Below, piece by piece: positions 43,910 to 53,381 of a stretch of DNA of 64,000 bases. The stretch is from Oscillospiraceae bacterium. Lineage in GTDB: Bacteria > Bacillota > Clostridia > Oscillospirales > Ruminococcaceae. Made by a program: the position numbers and the translations under genes. Location of the stretch: positions 1 to 64,000 of the forward strand of contig JALFVE010000024.1 of assembly GCA_022787085.1 (NCBI GenBank). The letters run 5' to 3'. How positions within the stretch are numbered: the stretch's first letter is position 1; the number at the start of each line of letters is the position of its first letter. Under the pieces are notes generated by a model. The model had not been told where the DNA came from and made no database searches. It was given only the letters and a program-made list of their open reading frames with translations.

Positions 43910-45190
43910 ATGAGCTTAAAATCTACAAATAAAGTTGAGACAAATATTTATGAGCTTGAGGTGGAGGCTTCCGCAGAGGAGTTTGAGTCCGCTGTTCAGG
44001 CTGCATATTCAAAGGCAAAGAATAAGATAAGCATTCCCGGCTTCAGAAAGGGCAAGGCTCCCCGCAAGATGATCGAAAAACTTTACGGCGAGAGCTGCTT
44101 CTATGATGACGCTGTTAACGCAATGGTTCCTTTTGTTGTTGGCAAGGCTATCGAGGAGGCAGGCATAGAGGTAGTTGACCGCCCCGAGATCGACGTTACC
44201 GCTCTTTCCAAGGAGAACGGCGTTTCCTTTAAGGTTAAGTGCATCGCTAAGCCCGAGGTTGAGATTTCCGATTATAAGGGAATAGAGGTTGAAAAAACTG
44301 TCAAGACTATTACCGACGAGGACGTTGACAATCAGCTCAAGTCCATGCAGGAGAGAAACGGCAGACTTATTACCGTAGAGGACAGAGCAGTTGAAAACGG
44401 CGATACCGTTGTTATCGACTTTGAGGGCTTCATGGACGGCAAGGCATTCGATGGCGGCAAGGAGAACGGCTTCAGCCTGAAGATCGGTTCGGGTCAGTTC
44501 ATTCCCGGCTTCGAGGAGCAGATCGTCGGCAAGTCCACAGGTGAGGATTTCACCATCAATGTGACCTTCCCCGAGAACTACCAGATGGAAGAGCTGGCAG
44601 GCAAGCCCGCAGAGTTCAAGATCAAGCTCCACGAGATCAAGGCAACCGAGCTTCCCGAGCTTGATGATGATTTTGCTAAGGATACATCCGAGTTCGATAC
44701 TCTTGACGAGCTCAAGGCTGACCTTAAGAAGAAGCTTGAGGAGAACGCTTCCAAGAACGCTGACGCAGCTGCCGAGAATGCAGTTTACGACGCTCTTATC
44801 GGCAAGATGAACGCTGAGATACCTCAGGTAATGTTCGATCACAAGATCGACGATATGGTCAAGGATTTTGAGATGAGACTTTCCCAGCAGGGTCTTGACC
44901 TTCCCATGTACCTCTCCTTCACAGGCATGGACGAGGCTGCATTCAGAGATACCTTCAAGGATCAGGCTGAAAAGACCGTTAAGCTGAGACTTGCTCTCGA
45001 GAAGATCGCAAAGCTTGAGAATATCGAGGTAACAAACGATCAGGTTATGGAAGAGCTGAAGAAGATGTCCGAGAATTACAAGCTCCCCCTCAACCAGCTT
45101 ATGAGCGTTGTAAGCCCCGACACTCTCAGGACAGATATGCTTGTGACCGAGGCTTCCAAGCTTGTAAAGGACAGCGCAGTTATCAAGTAA
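43910..45190 (+). CDS. tig: Trigger factor
   Basis: 426 residues. The N-terminal ribosome-binding signature GFRKGKAP is at 44-51, followed by an FKBP-type prolyl isomerase domain (GDTVVIDFEGFMDGKAFDGG region, about 165-185) and a C-terminal helical chaperone domain. It meets nascent chains at the ribosome exit. GGAGG precedes the ATG. It is followed by clpP and clpX in the usual order. Confidence 0.96.
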   Translation: MSLKSTNKVETNIYELEVEASAEEFESAVQAAYSKAKNKISIPGFRKGKAPRKMIEKLYGESCFYDDAVNAMVPFVVGKAIEEAGIEVVDRPEIDVTALSKENGVSFKVKCIAKPEVEISDYKGIEVEKTVKTITDEDVDNQLKSMQERNGRLITVEDRAVENGDTVVIDFEGFMDGKAFDGGKENGFSLKIGSGQFIPGFEEQIVGKSTGEDFTINVTFPENYQMEELAGKPAEFKIKLHEIKATELPELDDDFAKDTSEFDTLDELKADLKKKLEENASKNADAAAENAVYDALIGKMNAEIPQVMFDHKIDDMVKDFEMRLSQQGLDLPMYLSFTGMDEAAFRDTFKDQAEKTVKLRLALEKIAKLENIEVTNDQVMEELKKMSENYKLPLNQLMSVVSPDTLRTDMLVTEASKLVKDSAVIK

Positions 45191-45226
45191 TTTAACCGCA
45201 TCAAATACATTTCGGAGGTGTTTCTG

Positions 45227-45817
45227 ATGAGCTTAGTGCCATATGTTGTTGAACAGACAGGACGCGGCGAGCGCAGCATGGATATTTATTCAAGGCTTTT
45301 AAACGACAGAATAATCATTCTGTCCGAGGACGTGAATAATACTACCGCCAGCCTTATCATTGCTCAGATGCTGTTCCTTGAGGGACAGGATCCCGAAAAG
45401 GATATTTCCTTCTATATCAACAGTCCCGGCGGCGTTATCACCGCAGGCATGGCAATTTATGATACTATGCAGTACATTAAGTGCGACGTTTCCACTATCT
45501 GCATGGGCATGGCAGCTTCAATGGGAGCATTTCTCCTTTCCGCAGGAGCAAAGGGCAAGAGATTTGCTCTTCCCAATGCGGAGATTATGATCCACCAGCC
45601 CCTTATTTCGGGCGGAGGAATTTCAGGTCAATGCACCGATATCAAGATCCACTCAGACCACATGGTTCACACTCGTCAGAAGCTCAATGAGATACTTGCT
45701 GCAAATACAGGCAAGCCTCTTGACGTTATCGAGCGTGATACCGAGAGAGACAATTTCCTTACCGCAAAAGAGGCAATGGAATACGGTCTTATCGACAAGG
45801 TCATAGAGCACAGATAA
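45227..45817 (+). CDS. clpP: ATP-dependent Clp protease proteolytic subunit
   Basis: 196 residues. Catalytic triad: S98 in MAASMGAF, H123 in MIHQPL and the aspartate in ERDTERDNF (about 171). It forms the tetradecameric barrel fed by ClpX. The ATG at 45227 lies nine bases after GGAGG; the in-frame GTG at 45218 is too close. Confidence 0.97.
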   Translation: MSLVPYVVEQTGRGERSMDIYSRLLNDRIIILSEDVNNTTASLIIAQMLFLEGQDPEKDISFYINSPGGVITAGMAIYDTMQYIKCDVSTICMGMAASMGAFLLSAGAKGKRFALPNAEIMIHQPLISGGGISGQCTDIKIHSDHMVHTRQKLNEILAANTGKPLDVIERDTERDNFLTAKEAMEYGLIDKVIEHR

Positions 45818-45901
45818 TGAAATTATTTGCTCTGCTGTCGTTTCGGCGGCGGAGCAAAGCTGTATTTTTAAGTATTTTCCTAAGGAAAGGAATGGTAACA
45901 G

Positions 45902-47197
45902 ATGCCGTCAGAAAGAGGACCAAAACGCTGCAGCTTCTGCGGCAGACCCGAAACAGCGGCTCAGAATGTATTTTCGGCAGGCAGTGCGAATATCTGCGAC
46001 AGCTGCGTTGTTTACTGCTATGAAATGCTTATGAACAATGATCAGCTGGGGTATGTTCCCGACCCCGAGCATTTTGAGAGAATGAATAAAATGGGCAGCT
46101 CCCGTGAGTTTAAAATAAAAAAGCCTGCAGAGATCAAAAAGGTGCTTGACGAATATGTGATCGGTCAGGATACGGCAAAAATAGCCCTGTCCGTAGCGGT
46201 TTATAACCATTACAAGAGGATAGTTTCCGCAGGCAAGGATGATAATAAGGATGATGTTGAGCTGCAGAAGTCAAACGTTATCCTTCTGGGTCCCACAGGC
46301 GTGGGCAAAACCCTTATCGCATCAACTCTTGCGAAAATTCTTGATGTTCCCTTTGCCATTGCAGACGCAACTACCCTTACCGAAGCAGGATATGTGGGCG
46401 ACGACGTTGAAAACGTCCTTGTGAGACTTTTGCAGGCTGCCGAATACGACGTTGAAGCCGCTGAGCGGGGAATCATTTATATCGACGAGATCGATAAGAT
46501 CGCAAGAAAGTCCGAAAATACATCAATTACCCGTGATGTAAGCGGCGAGGGAGTTCAGCAGGCGCTTCTGAAAATCGTCGAGGGCACCGTATCAAATGTC
46601 CCTCCCAACGGCGGAAGAAAGCATCCCAATCAGGAGTGTATTCAGGTAAATACCAAAAATATCCTCTTCATCTGCGGCGGAGCCTTTGACGGTCTTGAGC
46701 AGACAATTAAAAAGCGCAAGGATTCTTCAACTCTGGGATTCGGCGCCGATATCAAGAGCAAGTCAGAAAAGGAGAAAAACATCTTCAAGGATGTTACTCC
46801 TCAGGATCTGGTAAAATTCGGCATGGTTCCCGAGCTTGTGGGAAGACTTCCCGTTATCACCGTTCTGGACGAGCTGGACGAGGCTGCTCTTGTAAGGATA
46901 CTTACCGATCCCAAGAATGCCCTTGTTAAGCAGTATAAGAGGCTCTTTGAGATTGACGGCATCGAGCTTGAATTTGAGGAAAAGGCGCTTACAGCCATTG
47001 CTGCTGAAGCAATCAAGCAGAAAACAGGCGCAAGAGGTCTTCGTGCCATTGTTGAAGGCATCCTTCAGGATACAATGTTCAGCGTTCCTTCTGAGGATGG
47101 CATTTCCAAGGTCATCGTCACCGAGGCGTGCATAACGGAAAAGGCAGCTCCCACTGTGGTAAAAGCCGAGAAAGCCAAGGTTAAGAAAAAAGCATAA
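45902..47197 (+). CDS. clpX: Clp protease ATP-binding subunit ClpX
   Basis: 431 residues. The N-terminal zinc finger has C10, C13, C32 and C35; Walker A GPTGVGKT is at 130-137; Walker B is [10 protein letters not shown]. The ClpP-docking loop reads LGF where Escherichia coli has IGF. It unfolds tagged proteins into ClpP. The gap before it holds a TTTGCTC/GAGCAAA hairpin with no T run. Confidence 0.97.
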   Translation: MPSERGPKRCSFCGRPETAAQNVFSAGSANICDSCVVYCYEMLMNNDQLGYVPDPEHFERMNKMGSSREFKIKKPAEIKKVLDEYVIGQDTAKIALSVAVYNHYKRIVSAGKDDNKDDVELQKSNVILLGPTGVGKTLIASTLAKILDVPFAIADATTLTEAGYVGDDVENVLVRLLQAAEYDVEAAERGIIYIDEIDKIARKSENTSITRDVSGEGVQQALLKIVEGTVSNVPPNGGRKHPNQECIQVNTKNILFICGGAFDGLEQTIKKRKDSSTLGFGADIKSKSEKEKNIFKDVTPQDLVKFGMVPELVGRLPVITVLDELDEAALVRILTDPKNALVKQYKRLFEIDGIELEFEEKALTAIAAEAIKQKTGARGLRAIVEGILQDTMFSVPSEDGISKVIVTEACITEKAAPTVVKAEKAKVKKKA

Positions 47198-47207
47198 CTA
47201 ATTTATT

Positions 47208-47240
47208 AATCGTCTCCGATTTTTTTCGGGGACGATTTTA
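47208..47240 (+). terminator. Terminator of clpX
   Basis: AATCGTCTCCG pairs with CGGGGACGATT (one T-G pair), then TTTA. Confidence 0.78.
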
Positions 47241-47255
47241 TTTATTCCCCAAAAC

Positions 47256-47284
47256 TTGACATTGCCAAAGAAAACAGTTATAAT
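47256..47284 (+). promoter_or_regulatory. Sigma-A promoter of the GH3 lipoprotein gene
   Basis: Perfect TTGACA (47256-47261) and perfect TATAAT (47279-47284) with a 17-base spacer. Confidence 0.88.
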
Positions 47285-47318
47285 AAGTGTAATAATCTGA
47301 TATAAGGAAATGATTGTA

Positions 47319-48575
47319 TTGAAGATAAAGCAAATACTCTCAGCCGCAGCGGCAATGCTCATATTCGGCGGCTGTAATTCCATATCCGAGTCGCTGGATA
47401 ATTATATCGAGCATGACGCAAATATCGGCAAAAACGCCCCCGCCGTAAATGGCACTATCGGAGATATAGAAGCCATTAATGAGGAAGCCGCCAAAACAGA
47501 GACAAAGTATGAGACCGAGGAGGAAAGAGCGGCAAAGGCTGAAAAAAAGCGCCGTGAGGAGCTTAGCCAAAAGGCGGACGAGCTTATTTCCCAAATGACC
47601 TCCGAGGAAAAGCTTGGGCAGCTGATACTTGCAAGAATGCCCTCGGACCCTGTGGAAAAGATGGCTGAATATCAGTATGGCGGCTATACTCTTTACGGGG
47701 ATGATTTCAAAAACAGCGACCCCGAGGGGATATCGCAGCTGACCTCGGAGATATCGGAGGCAGCAAAGCTTCACCCATTTTTCGCAGTTGACGAGGAGGG
47801 CGGAACGGTAGTCAGGGTCAGCGCATATTCTCAGTACAGAGATGAGCCGTTTTCATCGCCCCAGCTGCTTTTCAGCCGAGGGGGCAGGGAGCTTCTCGAA
47901 ATGGATTCCGCCGAAAAGGCAAAGCTGCTCACCTCCATGGGGCTTAATCTGAATCTTGCTCCCGTTGCGGACATTGCCTCCGATCAGTCAAGCTACATCT
48001 ATCCACGAACCATGGGTCAAGGCGCAGAGGGAACGGCTGAGGGCGTTGCGGTAATGGTAAAAACAGCAGGGGATAACGGACTTGCTTCCTGTATCAAGCA
48101 TTTCCCAGGCTACGGCGAGAACACCGATACCCACAAGGGTGCTGCCCACGATACGAGAGAGCTTTACGAGTTCTACAACCGTGATTTTGTGCCCTTTGAA
48201 GCGGGCATTAACGCCGATTCAAGCAAAACTCCCGCAATAATGGTGGGTCACACCATCTATGATATGATCGAGGCTGATGTTCCTGCATCCCTGTCACCGA
48301 TTATCCATGAGGCGCTGCGGGAAAAGCTCAGCTTTGACGGCGTTGTTATCACCGACGATCTGGGAATGGACGCGGTGGAGAATTATTCCTCCGAGCAGTC
48401 CGTTTACGTTCGGGCGATCCTTGCGGATAATGATATGCTCTGCGTTTCCGAGCCTGAAACGGCATATTCCGACCTGCTTGCGGCGTATAACGATGGAGTT
48501 ATAACCGATGAGCTTCTTGACGCTCATGTAAAGCGGATAATTATTATGAAGCTGCAATACGGAATCATAAAATAA
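47319..48575 (+). CDS. GH3-family beta-N-acetylhexosaminidase lipoprotein (NagZ-like)
   Basis: 418 residues. A lipoprotein signal peptide (MKIKQILSAAAAMLIFGGC, acylated cysteine about residue 19) and a charged coiled linker are followed by a GH3 catalytic domain. KHFPGYGENTDTHKG carries the KH-x-G and the His-Asp dyad region typical of NagZ, and SFDGVVITDDLGM carries the nucleophile aspartate. It probably trims N-acetylglucosamine from peptidoglycan fragments outside the membrane. A TTG start at 47319 is preferred (AAGGA about 11 bases before); an ATG at 47310 is close to that site. Confidence 0.87.
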   Translation: MKIKQILSAAAAMLIFGGCNSISESLDNYIEHDANIGKNAPAVNGTIGDIEAINEEAAKTETKYETEEERAAKAEKKRREELSQKADELISQMTSEEKLGQLILARMPSDPVEKMAEYQYGGYTLYGDDFKNSDPEGISQLTSEISEAAKLHPFFAVDEEGGTVVRVSAYSQYRDEPFSSPQLLFSRGGRELLEMDSAEKAKLLTSMGLNLNLAPVADIASDQSSYIYPRTMGQGAEGTAEGVAVMVKTAGDNGLASCIKHFPGYGENTDTHKGAAHDTRELYEFYNRDFVPFEAGINADSSKTPAIMVGHTIYDMIEADVPASLSPIIHEALREKLSFDGVVITDDLGMDAVENYSSEQSVYVRAILADNDMLCVSEPETAYSDLLAAYNDGVITDELLDAHVKRIIIMKLQYGIIK

Positions 48576-48583
48576 AAGATATA

Positions 48584-48625
48584 TGCTCTGTTTTCTCATA
48601 ATGGGAGGACAGAGCATTTTTTTTG
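48584..48625 (+). terminator. Terminator of the GH3 gene
   Basis: ATGCTCTGT pairs perfectly with ACAGAGCAT, followed by eight or so T. Confidence 0.85.
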
Positions 48626-48760
48626 CGTGAATTTTTTTAAAAATATGCAAAAAATATGTACAGAAAATAATATAATAGTAAAAATCAGAACCAAAATGAA
48701 ATATTTAAAAAAATAGTTGCATTTCTATTCCGATATTTACAATTATTCGGGGATTTACAG

Positions 48761-48769
48761 TGATATAAT
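48761..48769 (+). promoter_or_regulatory. Extended -10 promoter of the dehydrogenase operon
   Basis: TGATATAAT with TATAAT at 48764-48769. No good -35 element is seen, which fits an activator-dependent or extended -10 promoter. Confidence 0.55.
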
Positions 48770-48789
48770 GAATGAGGACAAAGGGTAAT

Positions 48790-48842
48790 ACAGCAAAAAG
48801 CTGTAAAACCTCTTTGCAGAGTGATTTTTCTTTTATGAGAGG
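48790..48842 (+). promoter_or_regulatory. Structured leader, candidate attenuator related to the amtB leader
   Basis: Hairpin 1 is ACAGC (48790-48794), loop AAAAA, GCTGT (48800-48804), directly followed by AAAA. The same stem and following AAAA occur in the amtB leader at 12871. Hairpin 2 is CTCT-TTGC-AGAG (48810-48821) followed by TGATTTTTCTTTT. CCTCT (48809-48813) could instead pair with AGAGG (48838-48842), the gene's ribosome site. Confidence 0.5.
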
Positions 48843-48852
48843 AAGTAGTGTT

Positions 48853-49989
48853 ATGAGCTATCCCTGTGTTGATTTTCTGTATCTTAACGAAGAGGACATG
48901 ATTGCGGCAGGTGTAAAGGATATGGCAGGATGTATAGAGGCAATGGAGGAAATGTTCAAGCTGATGAAGGTCGGAAATTACCGAATGGGCGGCGCAAACG
49001 GAAACTCCCACGGCTGCATGGTAATGTTTCCCGAATCCTCGCCATTCCCCGAAATGCCCGTTGACGGGCCCGACAGACGCTTTATGGCAATGCCCGCATA
49101 TCTGGGCGGCAAGTTCGATATGGCAGGAATGAAATGGTATGGCTCAAACGTTGCCAATAAGGAAAAGGGGCTTCCCCGCTCAATTTTAATGCTCACATTA
49201 AACGATAAGGACACAGGCGCACCCCTTGCATATATGTCCGCAAACATTCTTTCCGCATACAGAACGGGCGCAGTTCCCGGAGTCGGATATAAGCACCTCT
49301 CAAAGCCGGATTCCAAGGTCGTGGGAATAATCGGTCCCGGCGTTATGAGCAAGACTGCCCTTGCGGCAATTATGGCAGTCCGTCCCGATATCGAGATCAT
49401 CAAGGTAAAGGGCAGAGGAAAGGCTTCGCTTGAAGCTTTTATCGAACACGCAAAAAAGGAATATCCGAGCGTTAAGGAAATATACACCGTTGATACCATA
49501 GAGGAGGCTGTCCGTGATTCGGATATCGTATCCGCAAGCACCTCCACCCCCACAGGCGACCCCGCACTTTATCCCTACATAAAAGAGGAATGGATAAAGC
49601 CTGGTGCGCTTATCAGCTCCACGGCGGCACTGAGATTTGATGATGATTTTATTATAAACCGAGCAAGAACAGTTACCGACAATATTATGCTCTATGAAGC
49701 ATGGGAAGAGGAAATGAAGCCAAATGCATATCACACGGTGCCCATTCCCGCAGTAAGGGTAATGGATCTCATAGCCGAGGGAAAAATGAGCAAGGACAGG
49801 ATAGACGATCTGGGAGATATCCTGATGGGAGAAATACCTCTTCATCGTGATGAAAATGAGATCATCGTCTACTCCATCGGCGGAATGCCCGTTGAGGACG
49901 TGGCATGGGGCACAGTGGTTTACAGAAACGCACTTGCAAAGGGAATAGGCACAAAGCTTAATCTTTGGGAAACGCCTCAGATGGTATGA
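48853..49989 (+). CDS. Ornithine cyclodeaminase/mu-crystallin family protein
   Basis: 378 residues. The NAD-binding Rossmann motif is VGIIGPGVMSKTAL; the N-terminal substrate part includes FKLMKVGNYRMGG and KWYGSN with the conserved lysine. The family includes ornithine cyclodeaminases and NAD(P)H-dependent imine reductases. It leads a seven-gene operon with HcnABC-like subunits, so an imino-acid or amine substrate is likely. The ATG at 48853 has AGAGGAAG upstream; a longer frame from 48772 runs through the structured leader and is rejected. Confidence 0.87.
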   Translation: MSYPCVDFLYLNEEDMIAAGVKDMAGCIEAMEEMFKLMKVGNYRMGGANGNSHGCMVMFPESSPFPEMPVDGPDRRFMAMPAYLGGKFDMAGMKWYGSNVANKEKGLPRSILMLTLNDKDTGAPLAYMSANILSAYRTGAVPGVGYKHLSKPDSKVVGIIGPGVMSKTALAAIMAVRPDIEIIKVKGRGKASLEAFIEHAKKEYPSVKEIYTVDTIEEAVRDSDIVSASTSTPTGDPALYPYIKEEWIKPGALISSTAALRFDDDFIINRARTVTDNIMLYEAWEEEMKPNAYHTVPIPAVRVMDLIAEGKMSKDRIDDLGDILMGEIPLHRDENEIIVYSIGGMPVEDVAWGTVVYRNALAKGIGTKLNLWETPQMV

Positions 49990-50025
49990 TGATAAAGGGA
50001 GAATTATTTCAGGGAGGACATTTCA

Positions 50026-50349
50026 ATGAGAATCGAAGAACATCCGATACTTGGAAGCTATGAAAAGGGAAGAACAGTTTCCTTCACCTTTGACGGCAGG
50101 GAGCTTCAGGGCTGCGAGGGCGAGCCAATTGCAATAGCGCTGAAAAACGCAGGCGTAATGGTTCACCGCTATACAAAAAAGCAGCATAAGCCCAGAGGAA
50201 TATTCTGCGCCATCGGACGCTGCACAGACTGCGTAATGGTGGTAAACGGTCAGCCCAATGTGCGCACCTGCATCACACCCCTTGAAGAGGGAATGGACGT
50301 CAGGACGCAGTACGGCGTAACAGCGGAAAGGGGAGGCGAGCAGAAATGA
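50026..50349 (+). CDS. [2Fe-2S] subunit of amine/opine-type dehydrogenase (HcnA-like)
   Basis: 107 residues. The plant-type ferredoxin cluster pattern is FCAIGRCTDC...C, with the first cysteine near residue 65. The same small subunit occurs as HcnA and as the N-terminal part of sarcosine oxidase alpha. GGGAGG precedes the ATG. It overlaps the next gene by four bases. Confidence 0.88.
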   Translation: MRIEEHPILGSYEKGRTVSFTFDGRELQGCEGEPIAIALKNAGVMVHRYTKKQHKPRGIFCAIGRCTDCVMVVNGQPNVRTCITPLEEGMDVRTQYGVTAERGGEQK

Positions 50350-51935
50350 AAAGATATGACATGATAATCATAGGTGCAGGTCCTGCGGGTCTTTCCGCTG
50401 CCATTGAGGCGGCAAAAAGAGGAATGAAGGTCGTTGTATATGACGAAAATGCAAAGCCCGGAGGACAGCTTTTCAAGCAGATACATAAATTCTTCGGTTC
50501 AAAGGAGCATAAGGCAAAGATAAGAGGCTTTCATATTGGCGAGGAGCTTCTTTCGGAAGCAAATGCTCTGGGCGTTGAGGTGGTTCTCAATGCAATAGTA
50601 ATCGGACTTTTCGCCGAAAAGGAAGTTACCGTAAAAATAGAAGATCACGTTGAGCACGTCAAGGGCGATACGGTTCTCATCGCAACGGGTGCCAGCGAGA
50701 ATATGGTCACATTTCCCGGCTGGACGCTCCCCGGAGTTATCGGTGCGGGAGCGGCTCAGACAATGATGAATCTCCATGGAACGCTTCCCGGAAAAAAGGT
50801 TCTCATGCTCGGCTCGGGAAATGTGGGACTTGTAGTCAGCTTCCAGCTCATGCAGGCAGGCTGCGAGGTAGTTGCTCTTGCAGACGCAGCTCCCAGAGTA
50901 GGGGGTTACGGCGTTCATGCTGCAAAGGTGGCACGCTGCGGAGTACCCTTCTATCTTTCCCATACGATCGTAAAGGCAGAGGGCGATGAATATGTAACGG
51001 GAGTTGTTATCGGCGAGGTGGATAAAAACTGGCAGGTCATTCCCGGAACCGAAAAGCATTTCGATGTTGATACGATATGCCTTGCAGTAGGACTTTCGCC
51101 CATGTCAAAGCTTGCAGATATGGCAGGCTGCGCAATGGAGGATAATCCCGCAAAGGCAGGCTTTGTTCCCACAGTTGATAAATACGGCGAAACTTCTATC
51201 CCGGGCATTTATGCAGCAGGAGACGTATCGGGAATCGAAGAAGCCTCCAGCGCAATGATCGAGGGACGTATCGCAGGAATCGCAGCTGCGGCAAAGCTCG
51301 GCTTTATAACCCCCGAGGAATGTGAAGCCGAGGTTTCAAAGCAGGATGCCGCACTTGAGGGACTCCGTCAGGGAATGTTCGCTCCCGGCATGAGAGGAAA
51401 GATGATAACCGAAACGGAGGAGGGCGTTCTGATATCTCAGAATCTTCTGAAAAAAGGCTATGTTTCCGATGATGAGATAGAGCGTTTCCCGGGAGTTACC
51501 CATAATACAGGCGTTCACCCCGTGATCGAATGTACGCAGAATATCCCCTGCAACCCTTGTCAGGATGCCTGCCCCAAGCACTGCATCAGGATAGGCAGCA
51601 ATATAACCGCACTTCCCGCCATAGATCCCGAAAAGAAATGCACAGGCTGCGGAATGTGCGTGGCAAGCTGCTCGGGACAGGCAATATTCCTTGTGAATGA
51701 GGACTGCGGCGACGGCACAGCGGAGATAACCCTTCCCTATGAATTTCTTCCCCTTCCCGAAAAGGGCACGAAGGGAACGGCTCTCAGCCGAAGCGGAGAA
51801 CCTGTCTGCGAGGCAGAGGTTGTAAATGTGAGAAGCGCAAAGGCGTTTGACCACACACATCTTCTGACCATGAAGGTCCCGAAGGAATACGCAATGAAGG
51901 CAAGATTCTTTAAGGAGGCAGTCTGCAATGAATGA
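50346..51935 (+). CDS. FAD-dependent dehydrogenase subunit with two [4Fe-4S] motifs (HcnB/OoxA-like)
   Basis: 529 residues. The N-terminal GAGPAGLSAAIEAA binds FAD, and GSGNVGLVVSFQL marks the second dinucleotide site. After about residue 395 come eight cysteines in ferredoxin style: CNPCQDACPKHC and CTGCGMCVASC. Classical HcnB/OoxA proteins of aerobes end with one BFD-type cluster, so these clusters suggest electron delivery to ferredoxin or another carrier in place of oxygen (inference). The start overlaps the previous stop, and the end overlaps the next gene by eight bases. Confidence 0.87.
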   Translation: MKRYDMIIIGAGPAGLSAAIEAAKRGMKVVVYDENAKPGGQLFKQIHKFFGSKEHKAKIRGFHIGEELLSEANALGVEVVLNAIVIGLFAEKEVTVKIEDHVEHVKGDTVLIATGASENMVTFPGWTLPGVIGAGAAQTMMNLHGTLPGKKVLMLGSGNVGLVVSFQLMQAGCEVVALADAAPRVGGYGVHAAKVARCGVPFYLSHTIVKAEGDEYVTGVVIGEVDKNWQVIPGTEKHFDVDTICLAVGLSPMSKLADMAGCAMEDNPAKAGFVPTVDKYGETSIPGIYAAGDVSGIEEASSAMIEGRIAGIAAAAKLGFITPEECEAEVSKQDAALEGLRQGMFAPGMRGKMITETEEGVLISQNLLKKGYVSDDEIERFPGVTHNTGVHPVIECTQNIPCNPCQDACPKHCIRIGSNITALPAIDPEKKCTGCGMCVASCSGQAIFLVNEDCGDGTAEITLPYEFLPLPEKGTKGTALSRSGEPVCEAEVVNVRSAKAFDHTHLLTMKVPKEYAMKARFFKEAVCNE

Positions 51936-52245
51936 CAGAAGCAGAGATATAGGCGAATTTATTCCCCAGCCCGATGATGATATGATCGTCTGCCGCTGCG
52001 AGGAGATAACCAAGGGAGAGATAAGGCAGGCGGTGCATGACGGAATGTTCACCCTCACCGAGATAAGAAGATATCTCAGAACAGGCATGGGTCTTTGTCA
52101 GGGACAGACCTGCACAAAGCTTGTGAAAGCAATAGTATCAAGAGAGCTTGGCGTAAGACCAAATGAGCTTGAGCCTGCAACAGGACGTGCCCCCATGCGT
52201 CCCATTGAGATGAAAATACTTGCAAAGGATAAGGAGGACGCATAA
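51928..52245 (+). CDS. BFD-like [2Fe-2S] protein
   Basis: 105 residues. VCRCEEIT and GLCQGQTC form the bacterioferritin-associated-ferredoxin cluster site (C-x-C...C-x4-C). In HcnB and sarcosine oxidase alpha this domain is fused to the flavoprotein; here it is a separate gene overlapping by eight bases. It probably moves electrons between the two flavin subunits. Confidence 0.88.
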   Translation: MNDRSRDIGEFIPQPDDDMIVCRCEEITKGEIRQAVHDGMFTLTEIRRYLRTGMGLCQGQTCTKLVKAIVSRELGVRPNELEPATGRAPMRPIEMKILAKDKEDA

Positions 52246-53364
52246 ATGAGCTCTGATGTACTTATCATAGGCAGCGGAATAATCGGATGCGCAGCCGCTT
52301 ACAATCTTGCAAAAAAGGGCGTTAAGGTAACGGTTATCGAGGCAAGCTCCAATATCGGAAACGGCGGCTCGGTAAGAAACGGCGGCGGCGTCCGTCAGTC
52401 GGGACGTGACCCCAGAGAGCTTCCCCTTGTAATGTATGCAATTAAAAATATCTGGCCCAATCTTTCGGAAATGCTTGATACCAACGTGGAATATCATCAG
52501 CAGGGAAATCTCCGTCTGGGCAGCACCGAAAAGCATAAGCAGATACTTGAAGGACTTACGGACCGTGCCGTTAAATGCGGACTTGATGTTAAAATGATAG
52601 ACGGCAAGGAAGCAAGGGAGATCAATCCTTATCTTTCCGAAGCAGTTACCTGTGCCAGCTGGTGTCCCACAGACGGCCATGCAAATCCCCTTACCGCCAC
52701 AATGGGCTATTATAAGGCAGCACGCAGACTTGGCGCACATTTTATCTCAGATGAGAAGATAATTGAGCTTAGAAAATACAAGGGAGCCGTAAGGCAGGCT
52801 GTTGCAGCCTCGGGAAATATTTATGAAGCGGACAGGATAATCCTTGCGGCGGGCTTTGAAAGCAGAGCGATAGCAAACACTGTGGGAATAGATATCCCCA
52901 TGCAGCCCGTGCTTCTGGAAACTCTCGTTACCGAAGCTGTTGCACCCATGTTCTGGCAGATGCTGGGAACTGCCGATGCCGATTTCTACGGACATCAGAC
53001 AGATCACGGTTCCTTCGTTTTCGGGCTCAATTCGGGACTTGAGCCCTATGCAAAGCCCGGAAAGCCCGTATCCTCAAGCATAGCTGCCTCCGCAGCCTGC
53101 CGTGGAATAATGCATTATTTCCCGTCCCTTGAGGGCATAAAGGTGGTAAGAACGTGGGCAGGCTGGATGGATTCCTGCGCGGACCATGTTCCTGTAATAA
53201 GCAAGGTGGATGAATGTCCGGGACTGATACTTGCCTGCGGCTTTTCGGGTCACGGCTTCGGAATTTCTCCCGCAGTGGGACTTGTGCTTTCGCAGCTTGC
53301 AACAGATGAAGAAACCGCAGTTGATCTGTCCGCACTCAGGTATGACAGATTTGCCGCAAAATAA
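52246..53364 (+). CDS. FAD-dependent amino/opine dehydrogenase subunit (HcnC/OoxB-like, DAO family)
   Basis: 372 residues. The N-terminal IIGSGIIGCAAAYNLA is the FAD-binding Rossmann motif; GGSVRNGGGVRQSGRD and the C-terminal LACGFSGHGFGISPAVG are typical of the D-amino acid oxidase/sarcosine oxidase beta group. It should oxidise the C-N bond of an amino acid, opine or related secondary amine. AAGGAGG precedes the ATG, which lies directly after the BFD stop. Confidence 0.9.
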   Translation: MSSDVLIIGSGIIGCAAAYNLAKKGVKVTVIEASSNIGNGGSVRNGGGVRQSGRDPRELPLVMYAIKNIWPNLSEMLDTNVEYHQQGNLRLGSTEKHKQILEGLTDRAVKCGLDVKMIDGKEAREINPYLSEAVTCASWCPTDGHANPLTATMGYYKAARRLGAHFISDEKIIELRKYKGAVRQAVAASGNIYEADRIILAAGFESRAIANTVGIDIPMQPVLLETLVTEAVAPMFWQMLGTADADFYGHQTDHGSFVFGLNSGLEPYAKPGKPVSSSIAASAACRGIMHYFPSLEGIKVVRTWAGWMDSCADHVPVISKVDECPGLILACGFSGHGFGISPAVGLVLSQLATDEETAVDLSALRYDRFAAK

Positions 53365-53381
53365 AAATAGGAGTGATATTT

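Noticed and set aside
44009-44842. 277-codon minus-strand frame opposite tig
   Set aside because: Leucine-rich shadow of the trigger factor gene with no start signal.
48790-48821. ANTAR-type dual hexaloop in the second P-II leader
   Set aside because: The first loop has five bases and the second four; neither has the A1/G4 pattern, so I claim only similarity to the amtB leader.
48772-48852. Longer N-terminus for the ornithine cyclodeaminase-family gene
   Set aside because: The extra codons run through the structured leader and downstream of the promoter with no ribosome site; the ATG at 48853 has one.
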